This document shows positions 35,670-44,058 of a stretch of DNA of 64,000 nt, one piece after another. Source of the stretch: Kitasatospora sp. NBC_00315. Lineage in GTDB: Bacteria > Actinomycetota > Actinomycetes > Streptomycetales > Streptomycetaceae. Position numbers and translations under genes: made by a program. Numbering within the stretch: position 1 is the stretch's first letter; every line of letters begins with the position of its first letter. The notes beneath the pieces were generated by a model. It saw nothing but the letters and a program-made list of their open reading frames with translations, searched no databases and was not told the origin of the DNA. The stretch lies in the NCBI RefSeq assembly GCF_041435095.1, contig NZ_CP108025.1:6820001-6884000 (forward strand), given 5' to 3'.

Positions 35670-36227
35670 ACCTGTCCCCCTGACTCTCCGATGCCTGACG
35701 GTGCGTGGCCCCGGGCGTGCCGGGGCCCGCGGGTGACGGTGCAGGTGCGGAGCTTCGGTCGATGGCCCGGCTCCGGCGCGCTGGTGGGGAGCGGCCGAGG
35801 CGGTGGCAGCGGATCGCGTACAACTCAGTGCGGCTGCGTGAAAGATAGACCACGGTGTATGCGGAGCGCAGCACCCCGGACACAGAAACCTCACCTCCGG
35901 GCGGCGCCCCCGGCCCGGCGGCCGGCCGGGGCGTCGGCGGTGGGGCGGGCCGGTCCCGTGCGGGGAGGGCCGCCGGAACGCCGCCGAAACCACTCGCTTG
36001 TTTATAAAAGAGCGGGGCCATTTGCTGTCCGGATGACAAAGGAATACCAGCCGGTAGGTAACGCCGAAGAAAGTATGGCGAGGCTGTTGCACCGCTGGGT
36101 TACCCATGCGTAACGTCCCTGTTCATCAGGCCGCCGGAGGAATTCGGGAGCAGCCGAATTCCACGGCCGGCGGTCCGGGTCACCGCTTTTCAGTAGGCCC
36201 AGCGACCCTCTCCCGAAAGGATCTACC
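35670..36227. other. 558-bp divergent intergenic region
   Basis: No convincing gene. It is noticeably more AT-rich than the rest of the window around 35995-36090, including TTTATAAAAG at about 36001. It contains the inverted repeat GTTAC-N6-GTAAC (36099-36114) and a larger hairpin at 36131-36173. It separates the PucR-type regulator from the secreted-protein gene and probably holds promoters for both, but no single promoter is clear. Confidence 0.7.
36131..36173 (+). promoter_or_regulatory. Composite hairpin upstream of secreted-protein gene
   Basis: An inner 9-bp stem GGAATTCGG (36139-36147 with 36154-36162) is enclosed by a 7-bp outer stem CCGCCGG (36131-36137 with 36167-36173). It lies 55 bp before the GTG at 36228 and could act in the 5' leader or as an operator. 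Confidence 0.45.
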
Positions 36228-36851
36228 GTGCGCAAGCTCACCACGAGCGCGATGGTCATCGCCGCCGCATTCACCGCGGCGGCCGGCCTCGCCGCGAGCC
36301 CCGCATTCGCCGCCCCCACCTGGACCGTCACCCCCGGTGGCGCCTGGAAGGCCAGCGCCGCCTCGCCGAAGCTCACCGACACCAAGACCGGTACCAAGCT
36401 CACCTGCACCTCCTCCAGTGCGGCGGGCACGCTGGCGAGCGGCACCGGCCTGTCGGGCACCGGCATCTCCTCCATCACCTCGGTCGGCTGGGTCAGCTGC
36501 TCGGGCCCGCTCGGCATCACCTTCACCGTCACCGCCCAGGGCCTGCCGTGGAGCCTCAACGCGGTCTCCTACGTCGCCGGCACCGGCACCACCACCGGGA
36601 CCCTGACCGGTGTCAAGGCCCACATCAGCGGCGCCGGCTGCACCGCCGACTTCGCCGGCCCGACCAGCACCAGCACGGCCACCCTCACCGGCACGTACGT
36701 CAACTCCAGCCACACCCTCACCCTCAGCGGCGGCGACCTGCACGCGTACAACGTGTCGGGCAGCTGCCTCGGGCTGATCAACGGCGGTGACGCGGCCACC
36801 TACAGCGCCGCGTACGTCCTGTCCTCGGCGCAGACGATCACCTCCCCCTGA
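36228..36851 (+). CDS. Secreted Thr/Ser/Gly-rich protein of unknown function
   Basis: A 207-residue protein with a clear Sec signal peptide: basic MRKLTTS, hydrophobic MVIAAAFTAAAGLAA, cleavage after PAFA at about residue 29. The mature domain is beta-rich, with few charged residues, many Thr/Ser/Gly and six cysteines, probably disulfide-bonded outside the cell. The GTG start follows AAAGGA. A strong terminator lies after the stop, so it is a separate unit from the following gene. It precedes the secreted/mce block, suggesting an envelope role, but no family is recognised with confidence. Confidence 0.75.
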   Translation: MRKLTTSAMVIAAAFTAAAGLAASPAFAAPTWTVTPGGAWKASAASPKLTDTKTGTKLTCTSSSAAGTLASGTGLSGTGISSITSVGWVSCSGPLGITFTVTAQGLPWSLNAVSYVAGTGTTTGTLTGVKAHISGAGCTADFAGPTSTSTATLTGTYVNSSHTLTLSGGDLHAYNVSGSCLGLINGGDAATYSAAYVLSSAQTITSP

Positions 36852-36893
36852 TCCGGCACCCGGGCCCGCCGTCCTTCCGGGCCCCGGGTACCG

Positions 36894-36941
36894 CCGCGGC
36901 GCCCCACGGCCGGACACCCCCCGGTCCGTGGGGCGCCGCGG
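36894..36941 (+). terminator. Terminator after secreted-protein gene
   Basis: Perfect 16-bp stem (CCGCGGCGCCCCACGG) with a 16-nt loop, preceded by a second smaller ACCCGGGCCC hairpin at about 36858-36889. Together they close the 36228-36851 transcript. Confidence 0.85.
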
Positions 36942-36983
36942 ACGCTCGCGGCACTCAACGGAGGACAATATTCCGCTGCGGAT

Positions 36984-37077
36984 TTGTCAATCCGTGACAA
37001 GAAACCGGCCTCGGGTCGGATCGCTCGACATTCCCCGGTTCGATCACTTGTCGCTGCTTGTTACCGGCCCGTACTGT
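36984..37077 (+). promoter_or_regulatory. Operator-like palindrome and promoter upstream of the mce locus
   Basis: TTGTCA-N5-TGACAA (36984-37000) is a perfect inverted repeat of the kind bound by dimeric repressors. Downstream, TTGTCG (37048-37053) and TACTGT (37072-37077) are 18 bp apart and would start transcription near 37084, about 150 bp before the ATG at 37234. The rest of the 382-bp gap holds only the terminator hairpins. Confidence 0.5.
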
Positions 37078-37233
37078 CCAGTGCCCGGAGAAGTTCGCGC
37101 CGCAAGTGTCCGCAATCGTCCGCGCCGTGGTCTGTTCCGCGGCATTTCCCCTCCCGCGGTCCGGGAATTCGGCCGTGCCCCGCCGGCGGGTCCGCCGGTC
37201 CGACCCTACGAGCCAGTCCGAGGAGCCATCGCC

Positions 37234-38907
37234 ATGGGCGAAGCAGTGGGCCGGCGCCGAACGTGGCGGCCGGCGGCGATCAGTACCGCGGCCCTGCTGG
37301 CCGGTCTGCTGCCGGCCGCGGCCTGGTCGGCCGACGGGCCGGCCGGCCCGGTGAGCCTGGCGTACGACTGCCGCTCCGCCCAGGGCGCACCGCAGCGGGT
37401 GACGGTCGCCGTCACGCAGTCCTACCCGGCCGAGGGCGCGGTCGGCCGGCCCGTCCAGCCGGGCCCGCCGACCGCGACGATCACGGTGCCCCGCGCGGCC
37501 GCGGCCGCCCTGCTCCCGGCGGCGGCCGAGACCGTCGGGGGCACCGGGCGGCTCACCACCCTTGTCTCCCAAGGAAGTTCCACGGCCGAGGCGCACTGGG
37601 ACGCCCTGGCGGCCCCGGCCGTCCCGCTGACCGGGACGGCCGACGTCCTCCTCACCTTCACCGGTCCGGTCCCGGCGGTGACGGTGTCCGCCCCGGGGGA
37701 GGTCACCTTCACCGCCGGCGACCTCGCACTCGCGCTGACCACCGGCGGTCCGGGCCCGGCGACGGCCGTCCTGCTGAGCTGCACGCAGCCGGCCGGCCGG
37801 AGCGCCCGGCTGGGCACCGTGGCGGTGCCGGCCCCGGACTCCGCGTCGCCCACCGTCTCGCCGTCGCCGTCGCTGTCGCCGTCGCCCGCCTCCTCGCCCT
37901 CGCCCGGAGACGCGACCGGTTCCGCGAGTGCGTCTCCGAGTACCGGGCCCAGTGCGACGGCAGCCCCGGCCGCCGGAGCCACCGGCCCCTCGGCAGCGAC
38001 CGGTTCGACCTCGCCGGCCCCGTCGGAGCTGGTGGTGCCCCGGGGCCGACGGCCCGCCGACGGCACCATCACGGTCGACGAACCCGTCCACTCGGGCGTC
38101 GACGCGTGCCCGGACGCCCCCACCGGCGACCTCGACCCCACGCGGCTGCCCCCGGTGCCGGACGGCGCGATCGTGCTGCCGATGCCCGGCGCCGACCCCT
38201 TCGAACCGGTACCGGCCTGCGCCTTCGCCGTCGGCTACGCGAACGTCGGCAAGCTCGGCGGGGCGGCCCTGGTCAACGACCCGCGCAAGCAGCCCGCCAT
38301 GGTGCGGGTCGACATGCACAAGCGGATCGTCATGCTCTGGACCGACGACGGCAGCCCCGGCTACATCGAGGCGGACGGCATCGGCGCACTCGACCTCCCG
38401 CCGGCCGAGTCCACCTTCCTGACCTTCGGGTTCATGCCGACCACCGCCAAGATGAAGCTGACCCCGGTCGGCCCGCTGACCTTCACCGTGGTCGGCAACA
38501 CCGACTGGGACCAGCCGGTGCTCACCGCCGTCGGCGGCTACCAGTCGCTCAGGCTGTACGACGTCGAGGTCAACGGCACGCCGCTGGACGTCGGGCCGAA
38601 CTGCCACACGGTCGATCCGGTCGACCTCACGCTCAGGGGACGGCAGGACGCCGGGATCAGCTCCGACGACGGCAAGCCGGACTACACCGTCCAGACGGGC
38701 GGACCCCTCGCCGCCGAGAACCTGGTCATCCCGGCGTTCACCGGCTGCGGCACCGGCGGGGAGGACCTCAGCCCGCTGTTCACCGCCGCCGTCTCCGGGG
38801 CCGGCAACTCCCTCAACTTCATCCAGGGCGCCCTGTGCACCCCCACCAGCGACCAGCCCAACGGCTGCCTGCCGGAGATCGAGATGCCCAGCCCCCCGCA
38901 CCGCTGA
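37234..38907 (+). CDS. Large secreted protein with N-terminal DUF6801-like domain
   Basis: A 557-residue exported protein. ATG 37234 follows GAGGAG. The signal peptide ends near AAAWSADG. Residues about 35-190 form a beta-rich domain (SLAYDCRSAQGAPQRVTVAV, PPTATITVPRAAAAALLPAA) that resembles the streptomycete DUF6801 domain from memory. Residues about 205-265 are a Pro/Ser/Ala linker rich in SPS repeats. The C-terminal 290 residues form a second, Cys-containing domain (ACAFAVGYANVGKLGGAALV, PTTAKMKLTPVGPLTFTVVG) with no family recognised. The gene directly precedes the MlaF-type ATPase and shares its strand, so it may be a secreted partner of the Mce importer, such as a lipid carrier; that is inference. 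Confidence 0.7.
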   Translation: MGEAVGRRRTWRPAAISTAALLAGLLPAAAWSADGPAGPVSLAYDCRSAQGAPQRVTVAVTQSYPAEGAVGRPVQPGPPTATITVPRAAAAALLPAAAETVGGTGRLTTLVSQGSSTAEAHWDALAAPAVPLTGTADVLLTFTGPVPAVTVSAPGEVTFTAGDLALALTTGGPGPATAVLLSCTQPAGRSARLGTVAVPAPDSASPTVSPSPSLSPSPASSPSPGDATGSASASPSTGPSATAAPAAGATGPSAATGSTSPAPSELVVPRGRRPADGTITVDEPVHSGVDACPDAPTGDLDPTRLPPVPDGAIVLPMPGADPFEPVPACAFAVGYANVGKLGGAALVNDPRKQPAMVRVDMHKRIVMLWTDDGSPGYIEADGIGALDLPPAESTFLTFGFMPTTAKMKLTPVGPLTFTVVGNTDWDQPVLTAVGGYQSLRLYDVEVNGTPLDVGPNCHTVDPVDLTLRGRQDAGISSDDGKPDYTVQTGGPLAAENLVIPAFTGCGTGGEDLSPLFTAAVSGAGNSLNFIQGALCTPTSDQPNGCLPEIEMPSPPHR

Positions 38908-38916
38908 CCCGCACCG

Positions 38917-38995
38917 CTGACCCGCATCGCCTGCCCCTGCCCGTGCCCCTGACCCGCATCGCCTGCCCCTGCCCGTGCCCCTGACCCGCATCGCC
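38917..38995 (+). repeat. 32-bp tandem repeat, two and a half copies
   Basis: Identical 32-bp copies at 38917-38948 and 38949-38980, then 15 bp of a third. Located between the secreted-protein stop and the ATPase start; CT-rich with CTGACCCGCATCGCC at the start of each copy. Confidence 0.95.
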
Positions 38996-39072
38996 GGCCC
39001 GCACCGCCCGGCTCCGCCGCTCCACCCCGCCCGCACCCGCAACCACAGCCGCTCGCACCCCCGGGAGGTGTC

Positions 39073-40053
39073 ATGGGAATCGAAGTGATCGTCGAAGGTC
39101 TGACAAAGTCCTTCGGCCAACAGACCGTCTGGCAGGACGTCTCGCTCACGCTGCCCCCCGGCGAGGTCAGCGTCCTGCTCGGCCCCTCGGGCACCGGCAA
39201 GACGGTGTTCCTGAAATCCGTCATCGGGCTGCTCAAGCCCGAGCAGGGCCGGGTACTGGTCAACGGCGTCGACATGGTGAACAGCCCCGAGCGCGACATC
39301 TACGAGGCCCGCAAGCTGTTCGGCCTGATGTTCCAGGACGGCGCCCTGTTCGGCTCGATGAGCCTCTTCGACAACATCGCCTTCCCGCTGCGCGAGCACA
39401 CCCGGACCAGGGAGTCCGACATCCGCCGCATCGTGATGGAGCGGATGGACATGGTCGGCCTGCTCGGCGCCGAGGGCAAGCTCCCCGGCGAGATCTCCGG
39501 CGGCATGCGCAAGCGGGCCGGCCTCGCACGGGCGCTCGTCCTCGACCCGCAGATCATCCTCTGCGACGAGCCGGACTCCGGCCTCGACCCGGTACGCACC
39601 TCCTACCTCTCCCAACTCCTGATCGACCTCAACGCGCAGACCGACGCGACCATGCTGATCGTCACCCACAACCTCGACATCGCCGCCACCGTGCCCGACA
39701 ACATGGGCATGCTGTTCCGCCGCGGCCTGGTCGCCTTCGGCCCCCGGGAGCTGCTGCTGACCAGCGAGGAGCCGGTGGTGCGGCAGTTCCTCAGCGGCCG
39801 CCGGCAGGGCCCGATCGGGATGTCCGAGGAGAAGGACGAGGCCACCCTGGCCGACGAACGCCGCGAGGCGGGCGACCTGCCGCACGCGCCCAGGGCCCTC
39901 GCGCCGCAACTCGAACCCTCGCCCGGGCTACCGGCGCGCTCCGCAGTGCAGCGCCGCCGGGCGCGCGTCCTGGACATGTGGGAGCAACTGCCCGCCGCCG
40001 CCCGGGACGCGCTGCGCACCACCCCCGTGCCGGTCCGGGGGGAGCCGGCATGA
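39073..40053 (+). CDS. Mce-system ABC transporter ATPase (MlaF/MceG-like)
   Basis: Energises lipid transport through the YrbE-Mce channel. 326 residues: Walker A LLGPSGTGKT, Q-loop LMFQDGALFGSMSLFDNIAF, signature EISGGMRKRAGLARAL, Walker B IILCDEPDSGLDP and H-loop VTHN. This is the MlaF/MceG subfamily pattern. The last 70 residues are a charged, Pro-rich extension; C-terminal extensions are typical of actinobacterial MceG. GGGAGGTG precedes the ATG. The stop overlaps the first permease (ATGA). In mycobacteria mceG is unlinked to mce operons; here it leads the operon. Confidence 0.93.
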   Translation: MGIEVIVEGLTKSFGQQTVWQDVSLTLPPGEVSVLLGPSGTGKTVFLKSVIGLLKPEQGRVLVNGVDMVNSPERDIYEARKLFGLMFQDGALFGSMSLFDNIAFPLREHTRTRESDIRRIVMERMDMVGLLGAEGKLPGEISGGMRKRAGLARALVLDPQIILCDEPDSGLDPVRTSYLSQLLIDLNAQTDATMLIVTHNLDIAATVPDNMGMLFRRGLVAFGPRELLLTSEEPVVRQFLSGRRQGPIGMSEEKDEATLADERREAGDLPHAPRALAPQLEPSPGLPARSAVQRRRARVLDMWEQLPAAARDALRTTPVPVRGEPA

Positions 40054-40829
40054 CCGCCGCCGCCCGGCTGGCCGGGCCGCTGCGCCAGAGCGGCCGGCTC
40101 TTCGCGCTCTCCGCCACCACCGTCCGCGAGACCTTCCGCCGTCCGTTCCAGGTACGGGAGCTGATCGAGCAGTTCTGGTTCGTCGCCAGCGTGACGATCC
40201 TGCCCGCCGCGCTGGTCTCGATCCCGTTCGGCGCCGTCATCGCGCTCCAGGTCGGCTCGCTGGCCCAGCAGTTGGGCGCGCAGTCGTTCACCGGCGGGGC
40301 GAGCGTGCTGGCCGTCATCCAGCAGGCCAGCCCGCTGATCGTCGCGCTGCTGATCGCGGGCGCCGGCGGCTCCGCGATCTGCGCCGACCTCGGCTCGCGC
40401 ACGATCCGCGAGGAGCTCGACGCGATGGAGGTGATGGGCGTCTCGCCCGTCCAACGCCTGGTCGTCCCCCGGGTGCTGGCGACCATGCTGGTCGCCGTCC
40501 TGCTCAACGGCCTGGTCTCGGTGGTCGGCACGCTCGGCGGCTACTTCTTCAACGTCGTCCTGCAGCACGGCACTCCCGGCGCCTACCTCTCCAGCTTCTC
40601 CGCGCTCGCCCAGCTGCCCGATCTGTACATCAGCGAGTTCAAGGCGCTGGTGTTCGGCTTCGTCGCCGGGGTGGTCGCCGCCTACCGGGGGCTCAACCCC
40701 CGGGGCGGACCGAAGGGGGTGGGGGACGCCGTCAACCAGTCGGTCGTCATCACGTTCCTGCTGCTGTTCTTCCTGAACATGGTGCTCACGGCGATCTACC
40801 TGCAGATCATCCCGCAGAAGGGAGCCTGA
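40050..40829 (+). CDS. YrbE-type permease A (MlaE family)
   Basis: A 259-residue inner-membrane permease with about five hydrophobic helices. MlaE-family features: an N-terminal amphipathic helix (TTVRETFRRPFQVRELIEQF), LPAALVSIPFGAVIALQVGS, and the coupling-helix region RTIREELDAMEVMGVSPVQRL, which contacts the ATPase. It would pair with the next permease to form the membrane channel. The start overlaps the ATPase stop. Confidence 0.93.
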   Translation: MTAAARLAGPLRQSGRLFALSATTVRETFRRPFQVRELIEQFWFVASVTILPAALVSIPFGAVIALQVGSLAQQLGAQSFTGGASVLAVIQQASPLIVALLIAGAGGSAICADLGSRTIREELDAMEVMGVSPVQRLVVPRVLATMLVAVLLNGLVSVVGTLGGYFFNVVLQHGTPGAYLSSFSALAQLPDLYISEFKALVFGFVAGVVAAYRGLNPRGGPKGVGDAVNQSVVITFLLLFFLNMVLTAIYLQIIPQKGA

Positions 40830-40832
40830 CCC

Positions 40833-41675
40833 GTGGCCCTCGTCGACAAGAACCCCGCCGGGAAGCCGCCCGGCCGCCGGCTCGCCCTCCTGGAGGAGAC
40901 CGGCGACCACCTGATCTTCCACATCGCCGCGGTGCTGTGGATCCCGCGCACCCTGCGCCGCTACCTCACCGAGGTCCAACGCCTGCTCGCGGAGGTGGCG
41001 TTCGGCAGTGGCGGCCTCGGCGTCGTCGGCGGCACCGTCGGCGTGATGGCCGGGATGACCCTCTTCACCGGGACCGTCGTCGGCCTCCAGGGCTACGCCG
41101 CGATGAACGAGCTCGGCACGACCGCGTTCACCGGCTTCATCTCCGCGTACTTCAACACCCGGGAGATCGCCCCGCTGGTGGCCGGCCTCGCACTCTCCGC
41201 GACCGTCGGCGCCGGATTCACCGCCCAGCTCGGCGCCATGCGGATCAACGAGGAGATCGACGCGCTGGAGGGCATGGGCGTGCGCAGCGTGCCCTACCTC
41301 GTCTCCACCCGGATCATCGCGGGCGTGACCGCGATCGTGCCGCTCTACGGCGTCGGCCTGCTCAGCTCGTTCGTCGCCTCACGGGCCGTCACCGTCCTCG
41401 TCAACGGCCAGTCGGCCGGCACCTACGACCACTACTTCAACCTGTTCCTCTCACCGGTGGACGTCCTGCTCTCCACACTCAAGGTGCTGATCTTCAGCGT
41501 GATCGTGATCCTCGCGCACTGCTACTACGGCTTCCACGCCAAGGGCGGACCGGCCGGGGTCGGCATCGCCGTGGGGCGCTCGGTACGCAACGCGATCGTC
41601 ATCATCAGTGTGAGCGACTTCTTCCTCAGCCTGGCGATCTGGGGCGCGACCACGACGGTGCGGGTGGCCGGATGA
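40833..41675 (+). CDS. YrbE-type permease B (MlaE family)
   Basis: A 280-residue second MlaE-type permease. GTG 40833 with GGGAG upstream. The coupling segment MRINEEIDALEGMGVRSVPY matches the family pattern EEIDALEVMG, and five hydrophobic stretches are present. It differs from the first permease mainly at the N-terminus, so the two probably form a heterodimer, as in mycobacterial YrbEA/B. The stop overlaps the mceA start (ATGA). Confidence 0.93.
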   Translation: MALVDKNPAGKPPGRRLALLEETGDHLIFHIAAVLWIPRTLRRYLTEVQRLLAEVAFGSGGLGVVGGTVGVMAGMTLFTGTVVGLQGYAAMNELGTTAFTGFISAYFNTREIAPLVAGLALSATVGAGFTAQLGAMRINEEIDALEGMGVRSVPYLVSTRIIAGVTAIVPLYGVGLLSSFVASRAVTVLVNGQSAGTYDHYFNLFLSPVDVLLSTLKVLIFSVIVILAHCYYGFHAKGGPAGVGIAVGRSVRNAIVIISVSDFFLSLAIWGATTTVRVAG

Positions 41676-43030
41676 ACCCGCCCGCCGCCCTGCCGTCGGC
41701 CGCAGCCCCGCCACCCGTCACCCCGGCATCCGTCACCCCGGCACCGTCCGCCGCCCGATCCCGGCGCACCCTCGCCACCCGGCGGCGGCTCGCGGGCGTG
41801 GCCTTCCTGATGGCGCCCGTCCTGCTGGCCTGGTTCGCCGTCGCGGTCTACGACAAGAAGTTCACCACCAGTGCCACCGTCACCGTGGACGCCGGCAGCG
41901 TCGGCCACGAGATGCACGTCAACGCCGACGTGAAGCTGCGCGGTGTGGTCGTCGGCCGGGTCCGGGCCATCCGGGCCGTCCCGGACGGCGCCCGCCTCAC
42001 CCTGGACATCGACCCCGCGCGGCTGCGGCAGATCCCCGGCGACGTGTCCGCGCAGATGCTGCCGACCACGCTGTTCGGTGAACGATTCGTGGCCCTGGTG
42101 CCCGCCGCCCGGCCCAGCGGGCGCGCCCTCGCCGCGGGGGACGTCATCCCGCGCGACCGCTCCGGCAGCGCCGTCGAGCTGCAGCAGGTGCTCGACCACC
42201 TGCTGCCGCTGCTCACCGCCGTCCAGCCGGAGAAGCTCGCCGCCACCCTCGACGCCGTCGCCACCGCGCTCAGCGGCCGCGGCACCCAGCTCGGCGGCAC
42301 GCTCACCCGGCTGAACACCTACCTGACCGGCCTCAACCCCGAACTGCCCGTCCTCACCGACGACATCACCCGCCTGGTGGAGGTCAGCCGGATCTACGAC
42401 CAGGCCGCGCCGGACGTCGTCCAGGCGCTGACCGACTTCACCAGCACCAGCCGGACGATCGCCGAGCAGCAGACCGGCCTGGCCACGCTCTACGGCGCGG
42501 CGACCGCCACCTCCCAGGACCTCACCACCTTCCTGCAGCAGAACAAGGAGAACCTGATCAGGCTCAGCACCGACAGCACCGCCACCCTCGGGCTGCTGGC
42601 CGAGTACGCGCCGTCGTTCCCCTGCACGCTCAGCACCCTCGCCGCCTTCGTGCCGGTGATGGACAAGGCGCTCGGCAAGGGCACCGACCAGCCCGGCCTG
42701 CACGTCACCGTGACCACCGTGCCCTCGCGCGGCGCGTACCTGCCCGGCCGGGACACCCCCGACTACCGGGCGAGCGGCGGCCCGGCCTGCTACGCCGTCC
42801 CCTACACCGCAACGGCGCTGCGGCCGACCGACTCGGCGACCAGCCCCGTCCCCGCCACGCCGTCCACGGGCCGGTCCGACGCCACCGGCCTGCCCAACTC
42901 ACCGCAGGAGAACGCCCTGGTGACCGAGTTGCTGGCGCCCGGTACGAACGCCGCCGGGCCGGCCCTGCCGGACTGGACCAGCCTGCTGGCCGGGCCGCTC
43001 CTGCGCGGGGCGGAGGTGACGCTGCGGTGA
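41672..43030 (+). CDS. MceA-type substrate-binding/channel protein
   Basis: A 452-residue first Mce protein. Residues about 1-35 are a Pro/Ala cytosolic tail, and a transmembrane helix follows at about 38-55 (VAFLMAPVLLAWFAVAVYD). The MCE domain (about 60-135) shows SATVTVDAGSVGHEMHVNAD, VKLRGVVVGRVRAIRAV and TTLFGERFVALVPAA. A long helical region (LQQVLDHLLPLLTAVQPEKL onward) would contribute to the periplasmic tube. The position right after the two permeases fits mceA. Confidence 0.9.
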   Translation: MNPPAALPSAAAPPPVTPASVTPAPSAARSRRTLATRRRLAGVAFLMAPVLLAWFAVAVYDKKFTTSATVTVDAGSVGHEMHVNADVKLRGVVVGRVRAIRAVPDGARLTLDIDPARLRQIPGDVSAQMLPTTLFGERFVALVPAARPSGRALAAGDVIPRDRSGSAVELQQVLDHLLPLLTAVQPEKLAATLDAVATALSGRGTQLGGTLTRLNTYLTGLNPELPVLTDDITRLVEVSRIYDQAAPDVVQALTDFTSTSRTIAEQQTGLATLYGAATATSQDLTTFLQQNKENLIRLSTDSTATLGLLAEYAPSFPCTLSTLAAFVPVMDKALGKGTDQPGLHVTVTTVPSRGAYLPGRDTPDYRASGGPACYAVPYTATALRPTDSATSPVPATPSTGRSDATGLPNSPQENALVTELLAPGTNAAGPALPDWTSLLAGPLLRGAEVTLR

Positions 43031-44058
43031 AGCGCCGAAGCATCGCGGGCCCGCTCGCCAAATCCGTCGCCTTCGTCGCGGTGACCGCCCTGGCCACCAC
43101 GGCCCTGGCCTTCGGCATCGCCGGCACCGGTGTCGGCGACACCTACGGCTACGACGCCCGCTTCTCCGACACCACCGGGCTCACCGCCGGTGACAGCGTG
43201 CGGATCGCCGGTGTCCGGGTCGGCCAGGTGGACAGCATCCGCGTGGTCGACCACCGGATCGCCGAGGTGCACTTCTCGGTGGCCAAGGACCGGCCGCTGC
43301 CCGCCTCGGTCACCGCCTCCGTCAAGTACCTCAACCTGGTCGGCCAGCGGTACGTGGAACTCGCTCAGGGCGCCGGCCCGGTGGACCGCAGCCTCGCCCC
43401 CGGCACCACCATCCCGCTGGAGCGCACCACCCCCGCGCTCGACCTCACCCAGCTCTTCGACGGCTTCCAGCCGCTCTTCCAGGGGCTCTCGCCCCAGGAC
43501 GTCAACAAGCTGGCCGGCGAGATCATCCAGGTGCTGCAGGGCGAGGGCGGCACCGTCGACAGCCTGTTGCGGAGCATGGGCTCGCTGACCGGCACGCTGG
43601 CGGGCAAGGACCAGGTGATCGGCCAGGTCGTCGACAACCTGAACTCCGTGCTCACCACCGTCAACGACCGGGAGAGCGGCTTCCGCGACCTGGTCGCCAC
43701 CCTGCAGCAACTGGTCACCGGCTTCGCCGGGGACCGGGAGCCCATCGGCCGGTCCATCACCGCGATCGCCCAGCTGACCACCAGCACCGCCGGACTCCTC
43801 CAGGCGGGCCGGGAGCCGCTCAAGGACAGCATCGACCAGCTCGGCCGGCTCTCCACCAACCTCGCCGACGGAACCCCGCAACTGGAGAGCTTCCTGCGCA
43901 ACACCCCCGAGAAGATGCGGGCGCTGGGCCGCGCCGCCAGCTACGGCTCCTGGTTCAACCTCTACCTCTGCCAGGCCACCGTCTCCGGCGTGACCACCTC
44001 GGACGGCAGCAAGGCCCCCACCGGCATCCTGGCCGACGAAGGGAGGTGCGGCGGATGA
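43027..44058 (+). CDS. MceB-type protein
   Basis: A 343-residue Mce-family protein. N-terminal anchor helix at about 13-33, MCE domain with ARFSDTTGLTAGDSVRIAGV, RVGQVDSIRV and ASVKYLNLVGQRYVELAQG, and then an alpha-helical needle domain (QPLFQGLSPQDVNKLAGEII, QVVDNLNSVLTTVNDRESGF). It ends with the MceB-like Cys pattern LYLCQATVSG near the C-terminus. GTG start overlaps mceA stop (GTGA). Confidence 0.9.
   Translation: MKRRSIAGPLAKSVAFVAVTALATTALAFGIAGTGVGDTYGYDARFSDTTGLTAGDSVRIAGVRVGQVDSIRVVDHRIAEVHFSVAKDRPLPASVTASVKYLNLVGQRYVELAQGAGPVDRSLAPGTTIPLERTTPALDLTQLFDGFQPLFQGLSPQDVNKLAGEIIQVLQGEGGTVDSLLRSMGSLTGTLAGKDQVIGQVVDNLNSVLTTVNDRESGFRDLVATLQQLVTGFAGDREPIGRSITAIAQLTTSTAGLLQAGREPLKDSIDQLGRLSTNLADGTPQLESFLRNTPEKMRALGRAASYGSWFNLYLCQATVSGVTTSDGSKAPTGILADEGRCGG

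Noticed and set aside
36955..39909. A 984-codon minus-strand frame over the secreted protein and Mce ATPase genes
   Set aside because: Antisense shadow; it crosses promoter, repeat and two unrelated genes without any sign of selection.
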